NCBI GenBank assembly: GCA_017961765.1
Contig: JAGCWQ010000182.1
Span: 1 to 58,378 of the forward strand
Source: Paludibacteraceae bacterium
GTDB lineage: Bacteria > Bacteroidota > Bacteroidia > Bacteroidales > Paludibacteraceae
DNA length: 58,378 nt
Reading direction: 5' to 3'
Position 1 is the stretch's first letter. Every line of letters begins with the position of its first letter. This document shows positions 13,778-21,221 of this stretch, one piece after another. The position numbers and the translations under genes are program-made. Under the pieces are notes generated by a model, which was not told the DNA's origin, ran no database searches, and saw only the letters and a program-made list of their open reading frames with translations.

Positions 13778-13794
13778 TCGGCTCAAAATGAGCC
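13778..13794. other. Hairpin upstream of the 13753 start
   Basis: CGGCTCA and TGAGCCG pair perfectly over a three-base loop. No T run follows, so it is more likely an mRNA structure or protein-binding site than a terminator. Confidence 0.5.
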
Positions 13795-13848
13795 GTAACC
13801 GGGTTATTTTTTATTTCGTGAATGATATACTTGTTGGCCACGCTCCCC

Positions 13849-14076
13849 CTACTCAAAGTCAATGTCTATCCATTCATCGGGGCCGCAATTCGCTTCTTCA
13901 AAGTTAAAATCGGGGTCCTGCTTAATGTAAGCACTCACAATAGGATGCTCTTCATCGTCAATAGTGAATGATACGGGCATCCAATCGTTTTTGCCATCGT
14001 GAGACAATGCTTGAAGTCTGGCGATAAATTGGCCTAAGTTCAGTTGCTCTCTGTTTGGGTTAAAAGATACACTCAT
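13849..14076 (-). CDS. Unrecognised 75-residue protein
   Basis: Starts MSVSFNPNREQLNLGQFIAR and has the pattern 'FIARLQALSHDGKNDWMPVSF', reminiscent of small phage proteins with LxxLP(D)V core. Very acidic C-terminus (CGPDEWIDIDFE). About 95 bp of non-coding sequence separates it from the next gene downstream. Function unknown. Confidence 0.6.
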   Translation of the reverse strand: MSVSFNPNREQLNLGQFIARLQALSHDGKNDWMPVSFTIDDEEHPIVSAYIKQDPDFNFEEANCGPDEWIDIDFE

Positions 14077-14090
14077 ATTTCGTGAGCTTT

Positions 14091-14270
14091 TTATTTTTTA
14101 TTTTTTTTCCTGTTCGCTTTGTATTCTCCTGCATTGAGCAACACATCGTCTAACCAATCAGATACGTACATAGAGTTTTTCTTCCTGTCATTGACAATGC
14201 GTTTGTTCATCTCCTGCACTTGGAGAATGAGTTTCCACCGCTTCGGTTTTACGCTTTTCGGACGTTTCAT
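14091..14270 (-). CDS. Small basic protein (59 residues)
   Basis: Starts MKRPKSVKPKRWKLILQVQE and ends in a Lys-rich tail. Highly basic at both ends, with one helix in the middle, so nucleic-acid binding is plausible. Its ATG overlaps the TGA of the upstream gene (14270-14267). The T-rich 3' end may also weaken transcription. Function unknown. Confidence 0.6.
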   Translation of the reverse strand: MKRPKSVKPKRWKLILQVQEMNKRIVNDRKKNSMYVSDWLDDVLLNAGEYKANRKKNKK

Positions 14271-14656
14271 TTTTCGTTATTAACGAAGTCGATGATACGC
14301 TGGATCTGCTCTTCGAACGAGGCGAGAGTAATGGACGAGCCTGTTCGTCTCCACACCTCGTACACCAAATCCTTCAGCGTTTTCTGAGGCTCCCTCACAT
14401 ACAGGAAGAACCGCTTGTTGCTGAGCGACGCACCAGTCTCGTTGTATAGGACTAACAAGCCGTCCGTGATATAGTTCTTTCCCTTGATCTTTTCGTCGAC
14501 GATTCCGGCGATATGGTAGTCACCGGGGCAATAGTTCCAGTTAATGATTTTAACCTGATGCCCGTCTTCCGTTTCGACAGTATATTTCCCACTTTCGATT
14601 TCTTTCCGGTAGGATACGTCGAACTGTTTCCTGTTGTTTTCTTTCGTGTTTCTCAT
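14267..14656 (-). CDS. Unrecognised 129-residue protein
   Basis: Starts MRNTKENNRKQFDVSYRKEI. Beta-rich N-terminal half and helical C-terminal half. Part of a chain of genes overlapping by ATGA. No recognisable motif. Confidence 0.6.
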   Translation of the reverse strand: MRNTKENNRKQFDVSYRKEIESGKYTVETEDGHQVKIINWNYCPGDYHIAGIVDEKIKGKNYITDGLLVLYNETGASLSNKRFFLYVREPQKTLKDLVYEVWRRTGSSITLASFEEQIQRIIDFVNNEK

Positions 14657-15069
14657 TTGTATTTCTCGTCGTAAAATTCTTCTAACTCGTTATAAAAAGC
14701 GTCATGTTTTTCCTGATTGAACTTCGGATAATCTTTTTTGAACTGTTTCATCGGTTTAACTTCGAGGTTTTCGATGAACGAGATTGGAAAGATTATTTTT
14801 CCGGCAAGCTGTTTTTCCCATGTATAGTCATTCCATCCGTAGCCTTGGTTCACAACTTCGTCGTATTCTCCAGGGTCTTCGCGCTTTTCGCCGAAAATCA
14901 TCAGTATCTGCCCGATTGGTTTGTCTGTGTAGATAACACCGTCAGCATCAATCCAACCGTCCTCAACATAGACTTCGTTTTCTACTCCGAAAAGTTTTTT
15001 ATGGTTTTTCGGGTTCATAAGGATACCGTTCCAACGGCACCATTCTTCGCCTTTTCTGAATTCTATCAT
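14653..15069 (-). CDS. Unrecognised 138-residue protein
   Basis: Starts MIEFRKGEEWCRWNGILMNP. Trp-rich N-terminus, beta-like middle and an acidic helical end (FYNELEEFYDEKYK). Coupled by ATGA overlaps on both sides. Function unknown. Confidence 0.6.
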   Translation of the reverse strand: MIEFRKGEEWCRWNGILMNPKNHKKLFGVENEVYVEDGWIDADGVIYTDKPIGQILMIFGEKREDPGEYDEVVNQGYGWNDYTWEKQLAGKIIFPISFIENLEVKPMKQFKKDYPKFNQEKHDAFYNELEEFYDEKYK

Positions 15070-15494
15070 AGTTCCTTGTCGCTGAATTCAATCGTCCCTC
15101 CGTTGTTCAGGAAGCATATCTCGGCGTCATAGTGTTCGTTCGTGTAGTTAAAGTCATAACCACGGTCAATGAATACGGTAATGTCGTCGTGATCATATTC
15201 GACAAGAATTATTTCCCCGTTCTCATTGTAGAGAGGGCTGAACTCGACAATATAGCCGGGCATCCCGAAATCGTGGTTGGCCGGCGTATGATACGTCATG
15301 CACAGCACGCAGAAGCCGGGGTACTCAGGAACCTTAAGGAGCCCACCGCATCCGCCGAAGGACTCGAGTTTTTCCTCTTTGTTCCACCAAGCCTTGAAAT
15401 ACGCCATTTTCAGCCCGTCAATGTGATAACGGGTATAGGTATCGTCCTGTTTAAACAGGCTGAGTGAATATTTTGCTACGTTTTTGATTTCCAT
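15066..15494 (-). CDS. Unrecognised 142-residue protein
   Basis: Starts MEIKNVAKYSLSLFKQDDTY. Contains GGCGGLLKVPEYPGFCVLCM and several Tyr/Asp-rich segments. The four Cys (48-71 region) could be redox or metal ligands, though spacing matches no family I know. ATGA overlap with the downstream gene. Confidence 0.6.
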   Translation of the reverse strand: MEIKNVAKYSLSLFKQDDTYTRYHIDGLKMAYFKAWWNKEEKLESFGGCGGLLKVPEYPGFCVLCMTYHTPANHDFGMPGYIVEFSPLYNENGEIILVEYDHDDITVFIDRGYDFNYTNEHYDAEICFLNNGGTIEFSDKEL

Positions 15495-15857
15495 TTAATA
15501 AAGGTCTTCTGAGGCAAGCGGCTTCCAGTCACCGGCTACCACAATCGTAGGCTTTTGCCCGATATATTGAATCTTGTTCAGTTGTTCGGCAAGTTGTTCG
15601 CTCCATTTGGCAGTTCTTTCGTCGATTTGCCCTGCTTCGAAAGCAACCTGAGAAGCCTCAATCCTTGACACGAACCTGCCCTTGGAGGTTAAAAACCCCA
15701 TTGCGCCGTCTTCTAACGAAAGGGTTTCGGCAAATTTTACAAAAATGTCTCCGTGCCGAAGCCCGATTTCGATTTTCGAGAGGTCTCCGCTCATATCCGG
15801 ATACTGCGTATTCCGTTTCCAAGCGGCGCAGATGATATATTCTTTGGTGTTGTCCAT
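15495..15857 (-). CDS. Conserved phage protein, GFLTSxGRFVxRxEA…SEDLY family
   Basis: A 120-residue protein with the order IICAAW, LRHGDIF, GFLTSKGRFVSRIEASQVAF, EAGQID and a C-terminal ASEDLY. I recognise this order from a family found in many phages and prophages, including those of Bacteroidota. The family has no known function; conserved His/Arg suggest a possible enzyme. Start placed at 15857 because the upstream extension overlaps the next gene's leader. Confidence 0.65.
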   Translation of the reverse strand: MDNTKEYIICAAWKRNTQYPDMSGDLSKIEIGLRHGDIFVKFAETLSLEDGAMGFLTSKGRFVSRIEASQVAFEAGQIDERTAKWSEQLAEQLNKIQYIGQKPTIVVAGDWKPLASEDLY

Positions 15858-15858
15858 T

Positions 15859-16125
15859 TTATCTCCGATAAACGTACGTAGTGTCAGATACGCCGTTCCT
15901 GGTGACAACGACTACTTCCGGCTGAATTTTGGTTTTGGACTCTATCTTTTCGCCGTACATGTGCATGGCGCCTATCGACACCAGGATACCCATTGAAAGG
16001 ATAACGAAACCCGCGAACAACACTGTCGGATCGTCAGTGTCGTCGTCAAAAATTTGGTATTTGATAATCCCGCCTGCGACGGCACAAATCACAATGCCGA
16101 GAACGAGTAACAAAAGGCATTTCAT
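15859..16125 (-). CDS. Small membrane protein, two helices
   Basis: An 88-residue protein with hydrophobic segments at about 3-21 and 36-55, separated by an acidic loop (DDDTDDPT). The C-terminal 30 residues are soluble. Possibly a small envelope-acting accessory protein; no family recognised. Confidence 0.6.
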   Translation of the reverse strand: MKCLLLLVLGIVICAVAGGIIKYQIFDDDTDDPTVLFAGFVILSMGILVSIGAMHMYGEKIESKTKIQPEVVVVTRNGVSDTTYVYRR

Positions 16126-16166
16126 AATTTATAAATTTTAGTACAACATTTCTCGCCACTCACCCT

Positions 16167-16532
16167 TTAATCTTTGTAGCTTCCATATCCTTCTTTGACT
16201 CTTTCTCTGAATTTGAAGTTCGGCTCGTAGCTTTCGCAATATGCGGGTTTGTCATACTCGACACTCCAGCCAGCCTGCCGGAAAATATCTTCGAAATCAA
16301 GCCAGTGCTCCTCGAACACCCGATTGCGATTGAACCCGCCGCTTTTCCAAGCCTGCATGCGTTCTCCTTCGATTTCGATTTGCTCGATAATATCTTCCTG
16401 AAGAAGGGTGACAGATTTCGAGTTCGGACTCATTTTCTTGACGATCAACTTGTTAACCGCCTCGATAACAAATTCGGGAATCGAGTTTAATTTCTGTTGC
16501 CGAGCCTCGGCAGGGGTAATTGGTCTTGACAT
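16167..16532 (-). CDS. Conserved Bacteroidota phage protein, IPEFVIEAxN…YDKPxYxE family
   Basis: A 121-residue protein starting MSRPITPAEARQQKLNSIPE. Key blocks are IPEFVIEAVNKLI, VTLLQEDIIEQI, HWLDFEDIFRQAGWSVEYDK and YCESYEPNFKF. I recognise this block order from numerous gut phage and Bacteroidota proteins of unknown function. Complete in length. Perfect host-type promoter at 16558-16589. Confidence 0.7.
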   Translation of the reverse strand: MSRPITPAEARQQKLNSIPEFVIEAVNKLIVKKMSPNSKSVTLLQEDIIEQIEIEGERMQAWKSGGFNRNRVFEEHWLDFEDIFRQAGWSVEYDKPAYCESYEPNFKFRERVKEGYGSYKD

Positions 16533-16557
16533 AACAAACGTTTTAATCCTTACATGG

Positions 16558-16589
16558 CAAATATAGCGAAAAAAACGGCTAAATCCAAA
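16558..16589 (-). promoter_or_regulatory. Host-type promoter (TTTG-N20-TATATTTG)
   Basis: Minus-strand TTTG at 16589-16586 and TATATTTG at 16565-16558. Confidence 0.7.
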
Positions 16590-16597
16590 TCTTTGTG

Positions 16598-16684
16598 CTA
16601 TTTTTTGTCCTTGAAAGAAGATATGATTGAGATAATACAGGCTATTCCTATGCCAATAAGAATAGCCCCTACTACATAGTTCAT
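16598..16684 (-). CDS. 28-residue membrane peptide
   Basis: MNYVVGAILIGIGIACIISI then SSFKDKK: a single hydrophobic helix with a basic cytoplasmic end. Its ATG overlaps the TGA of the upstream gene (16684-16681), which is good support for translation of so short a gene. Comparable mini-membrane proteins are known in phages as regulators or exclusion factors; role here unknown. Confidence 0.5.
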   Translation of the reverse strand: MNYVVGAILIGIGIACIISIISSFKDKK

Positions 16685-17151
16685 TGTTTATCCTTGATTT
16701 TCACGATTGAGAAGGCGAGCCATGCGTTCTCGTACTCCTGTTTCCCGGTTTCGTCAGGATGCTGATCAGCCCACCACCAATAGTCCTCGTCCGTATCAAC
16801 GCCGTTGGCGTCGATGTAGGAGCCGAACTTGTAAGGCTTCTCGTAGTCCATATCAAGGAGATGGACGTGAACGAAATACCTATCAGGTGCGTCGATGTAC
16901 TTTTTCAGGTACTTGGCAAGGGCGGCGTCACTGTCGCAGTATCCGTACTTGAAGAAGTCGGAAAGGCGTTCTCGCCCGTCCGCCTCGTTAAACACACCTA
17001 GTTCCAACCAACCATCGTCGCACATGTGTACGGGAATATCCGTATCGTTGAGGAAAGTCGGTGCACAAAGTTCACGGACAAACTTCCTGCTGCCTTCTTC
17101 GGGCCAGGTGGAGTTTATCGTGTTTTCGTTAAATGTCAGAAGTGGAATCAT
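16681..17151 (-). CDS. Unrecognised 156-residue protein
   Basis: Starts MIPLLTFNENTINSTWPEEG. Acidic, aromatic-rich, with DEDYWWWADQHPDE near the C-terminus. It begins at the last base of the upstream stop and ends in the ATGA overlap with the mini-membrane gene. No family recognised. Confidence 0.6.
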   Translation of the reverse strand: MIPLLTFNENTINSTWPEEGSRKFVRELCAPTFLNDTDIPVHMCDDGWLELGVFNEADGRERLSDFFKYGYCDSDAALAKYLKKYIDAPDRYFVHVHLLDMDYEKPYKFGSYIDANGVDTDEDYWWWADQHPDETGKQEYENAWLAFSIVKIKDKQ

Positions 17152-17327
17152 TAGTCTGCAATGCTAAGTAGATACGCGGTCCGTTTCAGGCGGTTCACGT
17201 CCACGTGCTGAACGTCAAGTTTACCGCCCATTTCGACAGTTTCATACTGCTCGGGGTACTTTTCCTTCGCCATCTCAATGGCTTCCGAAAGCGGAACTTT
17301 CGCTGTTTTCTTCCTAAGTCTTTTCAT
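17151..17327 (-). CDS. Unrecognised 58-residue basic protein
   Basis: Starts MKRLRKKTAKVPLSEAIEMA. The N-terminus is very basic, the rest helical. I placed the start at 17327: it lies 28 nt after a perfect promoter, and the much longer open frame upstream is antiparallel to a real plus-strand gene. Possible nucleic-acid binder. Confidence 0.6.
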   Translation of the reverse strand: MKRLRKKTAKVPLSEAIEMAKEKYPEQYETVEMGGKLDVQHVDVNRLKRTAYLLSIAD

Positions 17328-17354
17328 TATATCGCGCTTGTTTGTTTTGTGCTG

Positions 17355-17386
17355 CAAATATACCCATTTATCAGGAGAAAAACAAA
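17355..17386 (-). promoter_or_regulatory. Host-type promoter (TTTG-N20-TATATTTG)
   Basis: Minus-strand TTTG at 17386-17383, TATATTTG at 17362-17355. Divergent from the plus gene at 17439. Confidence 0.7.
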
Positions 17387-17406
17387 TAAAATATGCCTTC
17401 ATTTTT

Positions 17407-17414
17407 AACTTTGG
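17407..17414 (+). promoter_or_regulatory. Host-type -7 box TAACTTTG
   Basis: TAnnTTTG match 24 nt before the ATG at 17439; -33 is not clear. A TATTTTTA lies between it and the ATG, so the class of this promoter is uncertain. Confidence 0.4.
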
Positions 17415-17438
17415 GGGAATATTTTTAGAAAAAAAGGT

Positions 17439-18065
17439 ATGGATATAATTCGTTACATTGATGAGCACGCAAATTTGCCGTCGGAAGGCAAAAAAGAGAA
17501 GAAGGAAGACATTCTGGAACGGTGGCGTAAGGTTGGTTTCACCCAAGGGCTCAAAAACGGCAGTGCGATAGAGTGGCGCTGTGCGAAAAGTATGAACAAC
17601 ATGGCGATATACCTGTTGGAAGATTACTTGACGGACGCCGAAGATGGGAACAAGTTTGTGGCTGACTACATGTCTTTGCTTATTTTCCCTATCATAAGGA
17701 GGCTGTTGGCAGGAAAAAACAGGATATGCTCTGTTTTGGATCCGGAAGTTCTGCTCAGCAAGATATTTGAGATTACCGTGAAGGATGTCAAGGACCACCT
17801 GTGGGGAAAAGTGGATGAGACGTACGGGAAAAAGGGCTTCAAGTGGCGTTATAAAGGCAGGCTGCTCCAATCTCTCATTTGGTTTTTCGACTCGTTGAAA
17901 GAAAGCGACGAAGAATCTTATGCAGAACTTTTGGCAAAGGAGATGAGAGGTCAGGAATTTAGCGTTAGAACCGTCTATTTTTCCCGTGGAGCACAGATCG
18001 ATTTGGAGGCGGAGTCTGTACTCATCCTGGTAGAAATCCTCTTAAAACGCCTTAAAAACGAATAA
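17439..18065 (+). CDS. Unrecognised 208-residue protein
   Basis: Starts MDIIRYIDEHANLPSEGKKE. Mainly helical with a basic N-terminal third (KKEDILERWRKVGFTQGLKN) and a hydrophobic patch (LLIFPIIRRLL). No membrane segment is certain. It is a stand-alone plus-strand gene between minus-strand operons, with its own promoter and terminator. Function unknown. Confidence 0.6.
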   Translation: MDIIRYIDEHANLPSEGKKEKKEDILERWRKVGFTQGLKNGSAIEWRCAKSMNNMAIYLLEDYLTDAEDGNKFVADYMSLLIFPIIRRLLAGKNRICSVLDPEVLLSKIFEITVKDVKDHLWGKVDETYGKKGFKWRYKGRLLQSLIWFFDSLKESDEESYAELLAKEMRGQEFSVRTVYFSRGAQIDLEAESVLILVEILLKRLKNE

Positions 18066-18095
18066 CCCGCGAACTTCCGTTCGCGGGCTTTTTTT
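18066..18095 (+). terminator. Rho-independent terminator
   Basis: CCCGCGAAC / GTTCGCGGG with a TTCC loop followed by seven T. Ends the 17439 gene. Confidence 0.8.
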
Positions 18096-18099
18096 ACGC

Positions 18100-19167
18100 C
18101 TACACAAGAGGACTGTCATAGGTGTTCACGTGCCCGAAGACTTTCCTGAATTCCGAAACCCTGTCCATTTCGTCGCAGTGCGTCAGTTCGATTTCGAACT
18201 TGATGTCGCCTGCATCCTTAACTACTCTTTCGCTCAGGTTCCCAATGTCGAGGAGTCCGTATCTGAATTCCCCCTGTCCCTCGTTGTAATGGTTTGTTCT
18301 GTCCTCTTCGACGCCGGAGGAAATAAACCCGCGTGCCGATTCATTGAACAGATGACCATCGCCGTGTCTAGTCAGGTACGGACGCGTCACGTAGTGCGCC
18401 GTGATGTCATCCACGCCGAGTTCTTTCAGCATATGCTTTGCGTACTCGATACCCGTGTTGGAAGGCGTAGTGTCGTAGGTGTCTTTGCCGGTGTCGCAAA
18501 GTAGAAGCCCCTGCCCGTTCTCGAAGATCAAGTTGTCGTATTCTCTCAGGTTGGACAAGCCGGCAGAGACCGTGTGACTGTTCATGAACTTGCAGTCGCT
18601 GATGAAATGCACCGCAATCATCGGGTCGCTCCAAATGCTTTTCCAAGATTCGGGAATCGTGAGATTTTTCTCGTAATACTCCCTCACCCCTTTGAGATAT
18701 TCCAACTGTCCTCCCAAGTTGTATGCGAGGAAGTCGTCGAACGGCATGAAGCCGAGTTCCTTCGTCCGTTTGATGGTGTTCCAAATTCCCATGCAGCACG
18801 AGGCGTGACGCCCTTTCTGCTGCTCAGAAATGAGGTTGGCCATAGAGTCGTAAGGAGTGGACCACCGGCACCACCAGTCTCGGAAAATCATGGACGGCTT
18901 TACGAGAAGTTTCTCATACTCCGCCACGAATTGCATCGGGTTGATAATGAAGTAGCGGGAATAGTAGGTATCGGCGCCATGATATGTTCCGGATCCGAAG
19001 TGCTGGAAGGTTACGCTGCCATCCTTCGTCAGGATTGAATGCCCTCGCTGTGCACCACCGTTGGTGAGTACGTTTACAACGTTGTCGGACTGTTTTGTGT
19101 ATTTGGCTACGACGGTTCCTTTTCCTTCGTCACCGAAGTTAGCGCCGATTACTATTCTTCCTTTCAT
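18100..19167 (-). CDS. PurA/PurZ-like adenylosuccinate synthetase family protein
   Basis: A 355-residue member of the adenylosuccinate synthetase family, which joins Asp to IMP (PurA) or to dGMP (PurZ) using a nucleoside triphosphate. Visible motifs: GDEGKG (12-17) with the catalytic Asp13, a NAGH-like NGGAQRGHS with His43, ENGQG (216-220), SNTG, and TRPYLTRHGDG (261-271). It is shorter than bacterial PurA (about 430) and near archaeal PurA and phage PurZ length. PurZ of Z-DNA phages is reported to replace the Asp by Ser or Gly; here it is kept, as in PurA and in the variant called PurZ0. Substrate therefore undecided. Next to a VWA gene; no other Z-DNA gene seen. Confidence 0.75.
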   Translation of the reverse strand: MKGRIVIGANFGDEGKGTVVAKYTKQSDNVVNVLTNGGAQRGHSILTKDGSVTFQHFGSGTYHGADTYYSRYFIINPMQFVAEYEKLLVKPSMIFRDWWCRWSTPYDSMANLISEQQKGRHASCCMGIWNTIKRTKELGFMPFDDFLAYNLGGQLEYLKGVREYYEKNLTIPESWKSIWSDPMIAVHFISDCKFMNSHTVSAGLSNLREYDNLIFENGQGLLLCDTGKDTYDTTPSNTGIEYAKHMLKELGVDDITAHYVTRPYLTRHGDGHLFNESARGFISSGVEEDRTNHYNEGQGEFRYGLLDIGNLSERVVKDAGDIKFEIELTHCDEMDRVSEFRKVFGHVNTYDSPLV

Positions 19168-20052
19168 TTACCACTCGATTTCGCCCTTCTCGTTCACCGG
19201 GTTTGCCGGAGTCTCGAGCAAGAGGCTGGTTCCACCGTTCTTCTCGATAGACTTGCTGATGCAGTCCTCGATGGTCTTGGACAGGTCGTTGATGGTGGAC
19301 ACCATGAAGTTCTGTCCGAGGAGTTTCCCGAAGGTGTTCTTGATACTGCGTTCGTAGTCACGATAGCAGTCGTGAACGTCGTCAACCGCAATGTGGTAGA
19401 CATCGAACTTCTCGCACACCTGCTTGTACAGGTCGTCGGTATTGATGTCGCCCTGCTCCGTGGCGTTTGCGGCTTCGTTGAGCTCGTACTTCGGGAGGTA
19501 CGGGTTGAGGGGTTCGTCACCCATAGTGATGATGATGCCCTTTCTGCCCTGCTTGTCGAAGGCGTCGAGTTTCGTACGCTTGAGTCCCATGTACCACGCA
19601 GCGGTGTAACTCTCGTAAGCGTTACCGCCACCGCCATGCTCCATGTAGATCTTGTCAAGCGCTTCGGCGATACGGACGTCGGACTCGAACTGGCTCATCT
19701 GAATGGGGGCACGGTCGTACGCGAGGTCGCCGATACCCATTACGCAGAACTCGATATCCCTGAACTTCTCATAGAGGTTGGTGATGATTACACCAAGGGC
19801 CTCCGCAGTCTCCTTGCACGCACGGCCCATAGAGCCGGTGACGTCAAGGGCGAGGATTACGGGAACAGTGTTTGGGTGTTCCTCGTTGTTGGCACACTCA
19901 CGCAGCTTGAACCGCTTGGGATCCATCGACTCGTCGAGGCGGAACGCCTTGAACTCCTGTCCGCTGACGCGGCCGGTGCTGTCGTCGTAGATCTTGCCCG
20001 CGGATCTGGAATAGCTTGCGTAACTAGTGGTTGTGAATGATCCGTAGCCCAT
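19168..20052 (-). CDS. VWA-domain protein
   Basis: A 294-residue protein with a von Willebrand A fold: ILALDVTGSMG places a metal site (MIDAS) D70-x-T72-x-S74, with a later GDEPLN loop. An N-terminal 60-residue Ser/Tyr-rich part (TTTSYASYSRSA) precedes it. VWA domains bind partner proteins through the metal, often beside AAA+ or chaperone systems. The ATG overlaps the TAA of the small upstream gene. A similar VWA protein occurs in other gut phages as far as I recall; partner unknown. Confidence 0.75.
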   Translation of the reverse strand: MGYGSFTTTSYASYSRSAGKIYDDSTGRVSGQEFKAFRLDESMDPKRFKLRECANNEEHPNTVPVILALDVTGSMGRACKETAEALGVIITNLYEKFRDIEFCVMGIGDLAYDRAPIQMSQFESDVRIAEALDKIYMEHGGGGNAYESYTAAWYMGLKRTKLDAFDKQGRKGIIITMGDEPLNPYLPKYELNEAANATEQGDINTDDLYKQVCEKFDVYHIAVDDVHDCYRDYERSIKNTFGKLLGQNFMVSTINDLSKTIEDCISKSIEKNGGTSLLLETPANPVNEKGEIEW

Positions 20053-20186
20053 TACTCTTCGGTTTTAACTTCCCCCTCAGGGGCATTAGTGGTTTCGTTC
20101 TCCTTCGGATGGACGAGCTCCTGCTCGTCCATCTCTTCGAAGGATTTTCCGTAGGACTTATAGTCCGTGGTGTTCAGGACTCCCAT
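20052..20186 (-). CDS. Small acidic protein (44 residues)
   Basis: MGVLNTTDYKSYGKSFEEMD followed by a Glu-rich tail. Its stop overlaps the start of the VWA gene (TAATG) and its start is 2 bp after the upstream stop, so it belongs to the operon. Disordered and acidic; function unknown. Confidence 0.55.
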   Translation of the reverse strand: MGVLNTTDYKSYGKSFEEMDEQELVHPKENETTNAPEGEVKTEE

Positions 20187-20188
20187 GA

Positions 20189-20812
20189 CTACTCCTCGTC
20201 TTTTTCTTCCGCGTCGTCGCCGTTCTCATCACCCTCGACGTCAGCGTCGAAGTCGAAGTCGAACATGCCCTCGAACGGGTTACTGCCGTTGCCGGCGAAC
20301 ATTGACAGGGCGAGGATGTTTCCGAGTCCGCCACCGTTGTTGGCGTTGCCGTTTCCGCCGAGCATCTGAGACATCATCATCATCTTGATGACATTGCCCA
20401 TACCCTTGCCGCCCTTGAAGGCGTTGCCGAACATGGAAACGATCTTGCCGTAGAAGTAGGCACTGCCCATGAAGACGTGACGCTCAGGAACGATGTGGTC
20501 GATCGTGCTGTTCTCGTAGTTGATAACAGTGATCTCCTTCTTGTTGACCTCGGTGACGCACTTGGGCTTGCCGTCGACGAGGATAATGTCTCCGACGGCG
20601 ACCTTGTTGGTCGGAATGACGAAGAACATCTCGTCGCCGATGTTGAAGCAGAAGTTGGTGACGTTGGTGAGGGTACCCTTCTTGAGGTTGTACGCCTTGT
20701 ACTTTCCGTTGCTGCACTTGACGGCGATATTGCCGTTCATGGTAACTCGGCACATGCCGGGAGCAACCTTACCGAACATTCCGTTGAAGGAATTCTGAAT
20801 GTTTTCGAACAT
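20189..20812 (-). CDS. Conserved phage protein with acidic tail
   Basis: A 207-residue protein. The N-terminal part (NSFNGMFGKVAPGMCRVTMN, FVIPTNKVAVGDIILV, IDHIVPERHVFMG) is a beta-rich domain that I recognise from a family in phages and some Firmicutes. It is followed by a Met/Gly/Asn-rich segment (KMMMMSQMLGG) and an Asp/Glu tail. The order of this gene, a small acidic gene and the VWA gene looks conserved in my memory of similar phages. Function unknown; possibly a partner of the VWA protein. Confidence 0.65.
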   Translation of the reverse strand: MFENIQNSFNGMFGKVAPGMCRVTMNGNIAVKCSNGKYKAYNLKKGTLTNVTNFCFNIGDEMFFVIPTNKVAVGDIILVDGKPKCVTEVNKKEITVINYENSTIDHIVPERHVFMGSAYFYGKIVSMFGNAFKGGKGMGNVIKMMMMSQMLGGNGNANNGGGLGNILALSMFAGNGSNPFEGMFDFDFDADVEGDENGDDAEEKDEE

Positions 20813-20846
20813 GACTCTAAAAATTGGTGTTGTTGTTTATCCGTTG

Positions 20847-20878
20847 CAAATATACGAATTTATCGTCTGAATTCCAAA
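20847..20878 (-). promoter_or_regulatory. Host-type promoter (TTTG-N20-TATATTTG)
   Basis: Minus-strand TTTG at 20878-20875 and TATATTTG at 20854-20847, spacer 20 bp. Drives the 20812-18100 operon. Confidence 0.7.
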
Positions 20879-21159
20879 ATTTTTTTACGTTTTCCACGTA
20901 ATTTGTTGATCATTTCTCTCCGTTCTTTCTTGTTCGAAATGTGCGGACGGTTTCTAAGGATATCACGAATGACTGCCTCCTCACACACGTTCACCCAATC
21001 GTCGTCGAAAGCGAACTCGAAATATTTTCCGTCGTTGATGAACGTCTTGTTCGATGCACAGTGGACGATAGAGATCAACTCTCTCGTGCTGAGCTTTTCG
21101 AGGTCCTCACGCTCGTATTCGTAGACGGTCGTTCCGTATTTTGTTTTATACTTTTTCAT
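20860..21159 (-). CDS. Unrecognised 99-residue basic protein
   Basis: Starts MKKYKTKYGTTVYEYEREDL. The C-terminal third is strongly basic (ISNKKERREMINKLRGKRKK). Two Cys only. Its 3' end overlaps the -33 region of the next promoter. Nucleic-acid binding is plausible from charge alone. Confidence 0.6.
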   Translation of the reverse strand: MKKYKTKYGTTVYEYEREDLEKLSTRELISIVHCASNKTFINDGKYFEFAFDDDWVNVCEEAVIRDILRNRPHISNKKERREMINKLRGKRKKILEFRR

Positions 21160-21166
21160 TGCGTCG

Positions 21167-21198
21167 CAAATATAGCAAAAAAAATGCGGTAAAACAAA
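21167..21198 (-). promoter_or_regulatory. Host-type promoter (TTTG-N20-TATATTTG)
   Basis: Minus-strand TTTG at 21198-21195 and TATATTTG at 21174-21167, just after the terminator of the Nudix gene. Confidence 0.7.
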
Positions 21199-21220
21199 AA
21201 ACCACGGATTTCCCCGTGGT
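21190..21220 (-). terminator. Terminator of the Nudix gene
   Basis: ACCACGG / CCGTGGT hairpin (21201-21220) followed on the minus strand by T-rich sequence that merges into the next promoter. Confidence 0.7.
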
Positions 21221-21221
21221 T

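Noticed and set aside
13754-13786. Longer TTG start for the 13319 gene
   Set aside because: The TTG lies inside a hairpin; the ATG at 13753 has a better context.
17151-17870. 239-codon minus-strand frame
   Set aside because: Upstream of codon 181 it is antiparallel to the 17439-18065 gene and crosses two promoters; only the last 58 codons form a credible gene.
18100-19167. Claim of a Z-DNA (2-aminoadenine) genome
   Set aside because: The PurZ hallmark substitution is missing, and no MazZ, DatZ or DpoZ gene is visible in the window, so only a PurA/PurZ-like call is justified.
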